From NCBI RefSeq assembly GCF_021654135.1, contig NZ_JAKGSD010000004.1:170016-234015 (forward strand): 64,000 bases of DNA, given 5' to 3'. Both the position numbers and the translations under genes were made by a program. Below, piece by piece: positions 61,234-64,000 of the stretch; within the stretch, counting starts at the first letter, position 1; each line of letters opens with the position of its first letter. The notes beneath the pieces are model-generated. The model was given only the letters and a program-made list of their open reading frames with translations, searched no databases and was not told the DNA's origin. The DNA is from Amycolatopsis tucumanensis. Lineage in GTDB: Bacteria; Actinomycetota; Actinomycetes; Mycobacteriales; Pseudonocardiaceae.

Positions 61234-61683
61234 ATGCCCCACCAGACCAGCCCCGTGCGGGACCAGCTCAAAGCCGTCGGCCTGCGGATCACCGCTCCGC
61301 GCGTCGCCGTCCTCGAGTGGCTCGCCGGGCACCCGCACTCGACCGCCGACCAGGTCGCGGCCGGCGTGCGGGACGTGCTCGGATCCGTGTCCACCCAGAC
61401 GGTCTACGACGTCCTGGGCGCCTGCGCGAACGCCGATCTGGTGCGGCGCGTCGAGCCGGCCGGGCACCCGGCCCGGTTCGAAACGCGTACCGGGGACAAC
61501 CACCACCACCTCGTCTGCCGCGTCTGCGGCCGGGCCGAGGACGTCGACTGCGTCCACGGCGCCGCACCGTGCCTCGAACCCTCGAACACCGCGGGGTTCG
61601 TCGTCGAGGAGGCGGAGGTCGTCTTCTGGGGCCTGTGCCCCGCCTGTTCCACCACCCACCACGAGAAGGAGGGCTCGGCGTGA
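61234..61683 (+). CDS. furA: FurA-type ferric uptake/peroxide regulator
   Basis: A 149-residue Fur-family repressor. The winged helix includes LRITAPRVAVLEWLAGHPHSTADQV and STQTVYDVLGACANADLV. Metal ligands are visible: HHHLVCRVC (His90-92, Cys95, Cys98) and CPAC (Cys135, Cys138), the structural-zinc pairs. In mycobacteria FurA senses peroxide and represses itself and the catalase. The same arrangement holds here, with GTGA overlap to the catalase start and FurA-type boxes in the promoter. ATG start, probably leaderless. Confidence 0.92.
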   Translation: MPHQTSPVRDQLKAVGLRITAPRVAVLEWLAGHPHSTADQVAAGVRDVLGSVSTQTVYDVLGACANADLVRRVEPAGHPARFETRTGDNHHHLVCRVCGRAEDVDCVHGAAPCLEPSNTAGFVVEEAEVVFWGLCPACSTTHHEKEGSA

Positions 61684-63122
61684 CCAAGCCGACCACCAAC
61701 AACGTGGGCATCCCGGTGGCCAGCGACAACGATTCGCTGACCCTGGGCGCCAACGGCCCGATCCTGCTGCAGGACCACTACCTCATCGAGAAGAACGCGC
61801 ACTTCAACCGGGAGCGCGTCCCGGAGCGTGTGGTGCACGCGAAGGGCGGCGGTGCGTTCGGTTTCCTCGAGGTCACCGAGGACGTCAGCCAGTTCACCAA
61901 GGCCGCGGTCTTCCAGCCGGGCACCCGCACCGAGAGCCTCATCCGCTTCTCCTCGGTGGCCGGCGAGAACGGCTCGCCCGACACCTGGCGCGACCCGCGC
62001 GGGTTCGCGGTGAAGTTCTACACCACGCAGGGCAACTACGACATCGTCGGCAACAACACGCCGGTGTTCTTCATCCGGGACCCGATCAAGTTCCCCGACT
62101 TCATCCACTCGCAGAAGCGCCGCGCCGACAACCACCTGCGCGACCACAACATCCAGTGGGACTTCTGGACCCTGCGCCCGGAGTCGGCCCACCAGGTCAC
62201 CTGGCTGATGGGCGACCGCGGCATCCCGTCGAACTGGCGCGAGATGGACGGGTTCGGCTCGCACACCTACCTGTGGGAGAACGCGGGCGGCGAGAAGTTC
62301 TGGGTGAAGTACCACTTCAAGACCGACCAGGGCATCGGCTACCTGACGCAGGCCGACGCGGACCGCATCGCCGGTGAGGACGCCGACTACTACATCCGCG
62401 ACCTGTGGACCGCGATCGAGCGGGGCGACCACCCGAGCTGGACCCTCTACGTCCAGGTCATGCCGTACGAGGAAGCGGCGGACTACCGCTTCAACCCGTT
62501 CGACCTGACGAAGGTGTGGCCGCACGGCGATTACCCGCTGATCAAGGTCGGCCGCTACGTGCTCGACCGCAACCCGTCGAACTACTTCGCGGAGATCGAG
62601 CAGGCCGCGTTCGCGCCGACCAACATGGTGCCGGGCATCGGCCCGTCGCCGGACAAGATGCTGCAGGGCCGCCTGTTCGCCTACCCGGACGCGCACCGCT
62701 ACCGGATCGGCGCGAACTTCGCCCAGCTGCCGGTGAACGCACCGAAGTCGCCGGTGAACAGCTACTCCCGGGACGGCGCGATGCGCTACCAGAACCCGGG
62801 CGACCCGGTGTACGCGCCGAACTCGTTCGGCGGCCCGCACGCCGACGCGGCCTACGCCGGCGAGACGGTGTCGTCCTACGGGGTGGTCGACGAGGTCATC
62901 CGCTCCGCCTACCGGCTGCACGCCGAGGACGACGACTTCGGCCAGGCGGGCACCCTGGTGCGGAAGGTGATGGACGACGCGCAGCGCGAGCGCCTCGCGA
63001 GCAACATCATCGGCCACGCCAAGAAGGGCGTGTCCGAGCCGGTGCTGGAGCGCGTGTTCGAGTACTGGCGCAACGTCGACAAGACCCTCGGCGACAAGGT
63101 CGCCGAGGCGTTCGGCAAGTAG
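61680..63122 (+). CDS. katA: Monofunctional heme catalase
   Basis: A 480-residue small-subunit catalase that dismutates hydrogen peroxide. Active-site His53 (ERVVHAKG), Asn126 (DIVGNNTPVFF) and the haem-ligand Tyr335 (RLFAYPDAHRYRIG) are all present. The length matches clade 3 catalases. The GTG at 61680 overlaps the furA stop by four bases and is preceded by GAAGGAGGG. It is controlled by FurA from the upstream promoter and ends in a strong hairpin. This is not the KatG catalase-peroxidase usual next to mycobacterial furA. Confidence 0.96.
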   Translation: MTKPTTNNVGIPVASDNDSLTLGANGPILLQDHYLIEKNAHFNRERVPERVVHAKGGGAFGFLEVTEDVSQFTKAAVFQPGTRTESLIRFSSVAGENGSPDTWRDPRGFAVKFYTTQGNYDIVGNNTPVFFIRDPIKFPDFIHSQKRRADNHLRDHNIQWDFWTLRPESAHQVTWLMGDRGIPSNWREMDGFGSHTYLWENAGGEKFWVKYHFKTDQGIGYLTQADADRIAGEDADYYIRDLWTAIERGDHPSWTLYVQVMPYEEAADYRFNPFDLTKVWPHGDYPLIKVGRYVLDRNPSNYFAEIEQAAFAPTNMVPGIGPSPDKMLQGRLFAYPDAHRYRIGANFAQLPVNAPKSPVNSYSRDGAMRYQNPGDPVYAPNSFGGPHADAAYAGETVSSYGVVDEVIRSAYRLHAEDDDFGQAGTLVRKVMDDAQRERLASNIIGHAKKGVSEPVLERVFEYWRNVDKTLGDKVAEAFGK

Positions 63123-63138
63123 TCTCCCACCACGGAGC

Positions 63139-63176
63139 AGCGGCCCGGTGAGTCCTTTGTGGCTCACCGGGCCGCT
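63139..63176 (+). terminator. Terminator of the furA-katA operon
   Basis: AGCGGCCCGGTGAG (63139-63152) and CTCACCGGGCCGCT (63163-63176), perfect 14-bp arms with a 10-nt loop, followed by a short T run, 16 bases after the catalase stop. Confidence 0.85.
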
Positions 63177-63302
63177 TTCGCTCCGGGGGTCACCCACACA
63201 GACGGGTGGTGATCACTCCCGGATCGGGTGGCGCGGCGATTCACCGGCGACGAAGTTGGTACTTCACGCCCGGGTCAGGTCACCCACACCAGGAGGTAGG
63301 GA

Positions 63303-63800
63303 ATGAGAGGCAAGTTCGCCCGGGTCGTCGCCGCGGTGGTGGCCGGCAGCGTTCTGGCGCTGACCGGAGCCGCTGTCGCCGCGGCCGACGGGAAGGGCAC
63401 GTCCAGCACCCAGGCCGCCGGCGAGCAGCTGCTGCAGCTGCGCACCCAGCTGGTCGACTCGGCTTACTCGGCCGACGTCCCCGGCACCCAGCGGGCGCTC
63501 GGCCAGATGAGCCCGCTGCTCGGCGACCTCGCCGCGGGTGAGAAGTACACCGTCCAGTCGGACACGAGGGAAACCGCCGCGTCCGCGAAGAACGACGCCG
63601 AGACGGCCAGCCGGATCATCGCCGACCCGTCCCAGGCGAGCACCGTCAAGCAGACGCCGTCGGCGTCGCCGCTGCAGAACCCCCCGCCGCCCCTGGACAT
63701 CGTGGCGGACCTGCTGAAGACGCTGATCCAGAAGCTCACGGAACTGCTGAACGCGCTGACCGGCGCCCCGCCGCCGGCGCTCACCGTGCCAGCCGCCTGA
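63303..63800 (+). CDS. Secreted hypothetical protein
   Basis: A 165-residue exported protein: signal peptide about residues 1-27 (KFARVVAAVVAGSVLALTGAAVAAA), then a helical region with SSTQAAGEQLLQLRTQLVDSAYSADVPG, a Pro-rich stretch (LQNPPPPLDIV) and a C-terminal amphipathic helix (ADLLKTLIQKLTELLNALTG) that could associate with membranes. GGAGG precedes the ATG. No family recognised; such small secreted proteins are common in Pseudonocardiaceae. Confidence 0.75.
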   Translation: MRGKFARVVAAVVAGSVLALTGAAVAAADGKGTSSTQAAGEQLLQLRTQLVDSAYSADVPGTQRALGQMSPLLGDLAAGEKYTVQSDTRETAASAKNDAETASRIIADPSQASTVKQTPSASPLQNPPPPLDIVADLLKTLIQKLTELLNALTGAPPPALTVPAA

Positions 63801-63804
63801 GCCA

Positions 63805-63842
63805 GAAAAAGCCGGGCTCCGCTCGCGGAGCCCGGCTTTTTC
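63805..63842 (+). terminator. Strong intrinsic terminator after the secreted-protein gene
   Basis: GAAAAAGCCGGGCTCCG (63805-63821) and CGGAGCCCGGCTTTTTC (63826-63842), perfect 17-bp arms with a CTCG loop and a T5 run, the canonical rho-independent form; the A-tract makes it usable in both directions. Confidence 0.92.
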
Positions 63843-63874
63843 TTTGCCCACAACCAAGGTAGCTGGGTGGTCAT

Positions 63875-64000
63875 CCCGTCGCCTGACACCGGCGCGATCA
63901 CCTTGAGCCAGGGCCGCAACCCTCGCTGGGTCCGGCAGCCGAAAACACAAAGCTTGCGGCCCTGGCTCAAGGTGATATGCACAAACCGGAAGGCGACGGG
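63875..64000. repeat. Large nested foldback sequence at the window end
   Basis: A perfect 23-bp inverted repeat (63897-63919 and 63954-63976; inner bases GCAA/TTGC) encloses a 34-nt loop and is itself flanked by an outer 10-bp pair, CCCGTCGCCT (63875-63884) and AGGCGACGGG (63991-64000). The symmetry may extend past the window. It has no coding capacity. It could be a REP/MITE-like element or a very strong hairpin facing the next gene. No target-site duplication can be checked. Confidence 0.7.

Overview
The window is very GC-rich, with strong G/C bias at third codon positions, many GTG and TTG starts, short intergenic gaps and 4-nt start/stop overlaps. It is chromosomal DNA of a high-GC actinobacterium. 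A small SRP RNA, the dnaX-ybaB-recR cluster, a lysC-asd pair, Scr1-type XRE/DUF397 regulators and a FurA-catalase operon point to Pseudonocardiaceae, probably Amycolatopsis or a close relative. That genus call is inference. No tRNA, rRNA, CRISPR array, complete insertion sequence or integrase was found.

Layout. 1-5.6 kb: 3' part of a cation-diffusion facilitator, a DUF6194-like protein, an AlkX/AlkZ-type winged-helix protein, a Cmx-type chloramphenicol-efflux gene behind a leader-peptide attenuator, a quinone reductase and a divergent GlxA regulator. 5.6-17 kb: a PAS-GGDEF-EAL protein, a stand-alone ketosynthase, a MetE-like methyltransferase with an IclR regulator, an Rrf2/NmrA divergent pair, pobA, a self-regulated-looking HTH/Clp-N protein and gnd. 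17-20 kb: a dispersed Scr1/DUF397-type regulatory cluster with a SAM methyltransferase and a Cys4 protein. 20-26.5 kb: a two-component system flanked by a secreted or membrane protein and two envelope glycosyltransferases, with 11-bp-phased CACAG/CTGTG boxes in front of all three transcription units. 26.5-32.7 kb: SRP RNA, dnaX, amidase, ybaB, recR and a P-loop kinase. 32.8-38.6 kb: a five-gene peptide-type ABC importer.

38.6-49.5 kb: DedA, an EamA/LysR pair, a monooxygenase-like/MerR pair, an AhpD-like protein, leuA behind a leucine leader whose Leu codons can pair with the leuA ribosome-binding site, a NarL-type two-component system, a nitroreductase and a PIG-V-like membrane protein. 49.6-51.9 kb: lysC-asd, the entry to the aspartate-family amino acids. 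52-57.6 kb: a five-repeat SdrD-B-like surface protein with a lipoprotein, an aldo-keto reductase, a P-loop protein and an MFS transporter. 57.6-61.1 kb: a DHA2 exporter, its TetR regulator and a decayed tandem copy of the exporter. 61.2-63.1 kb: furA-katA. The window ends in a secreted protein, a strong terminator and a large foldback sequence.

Two themes recur. First, RNA- or operator-level control is readable directly: the cmx attenuator, leuA attenuator, twin Clp-N palindromes, and Rrf2, LysR, MerR, TetR and Fur sites. Second, several spacers downstream of genes (pobA, lysR, iclR, dnaX and the CDF gene) are filled with decayed direct repeats, some of which contain copies of the neighbouring gene's own 3' end. 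This suggests local duplication and decay rather than inserted mobile elements.
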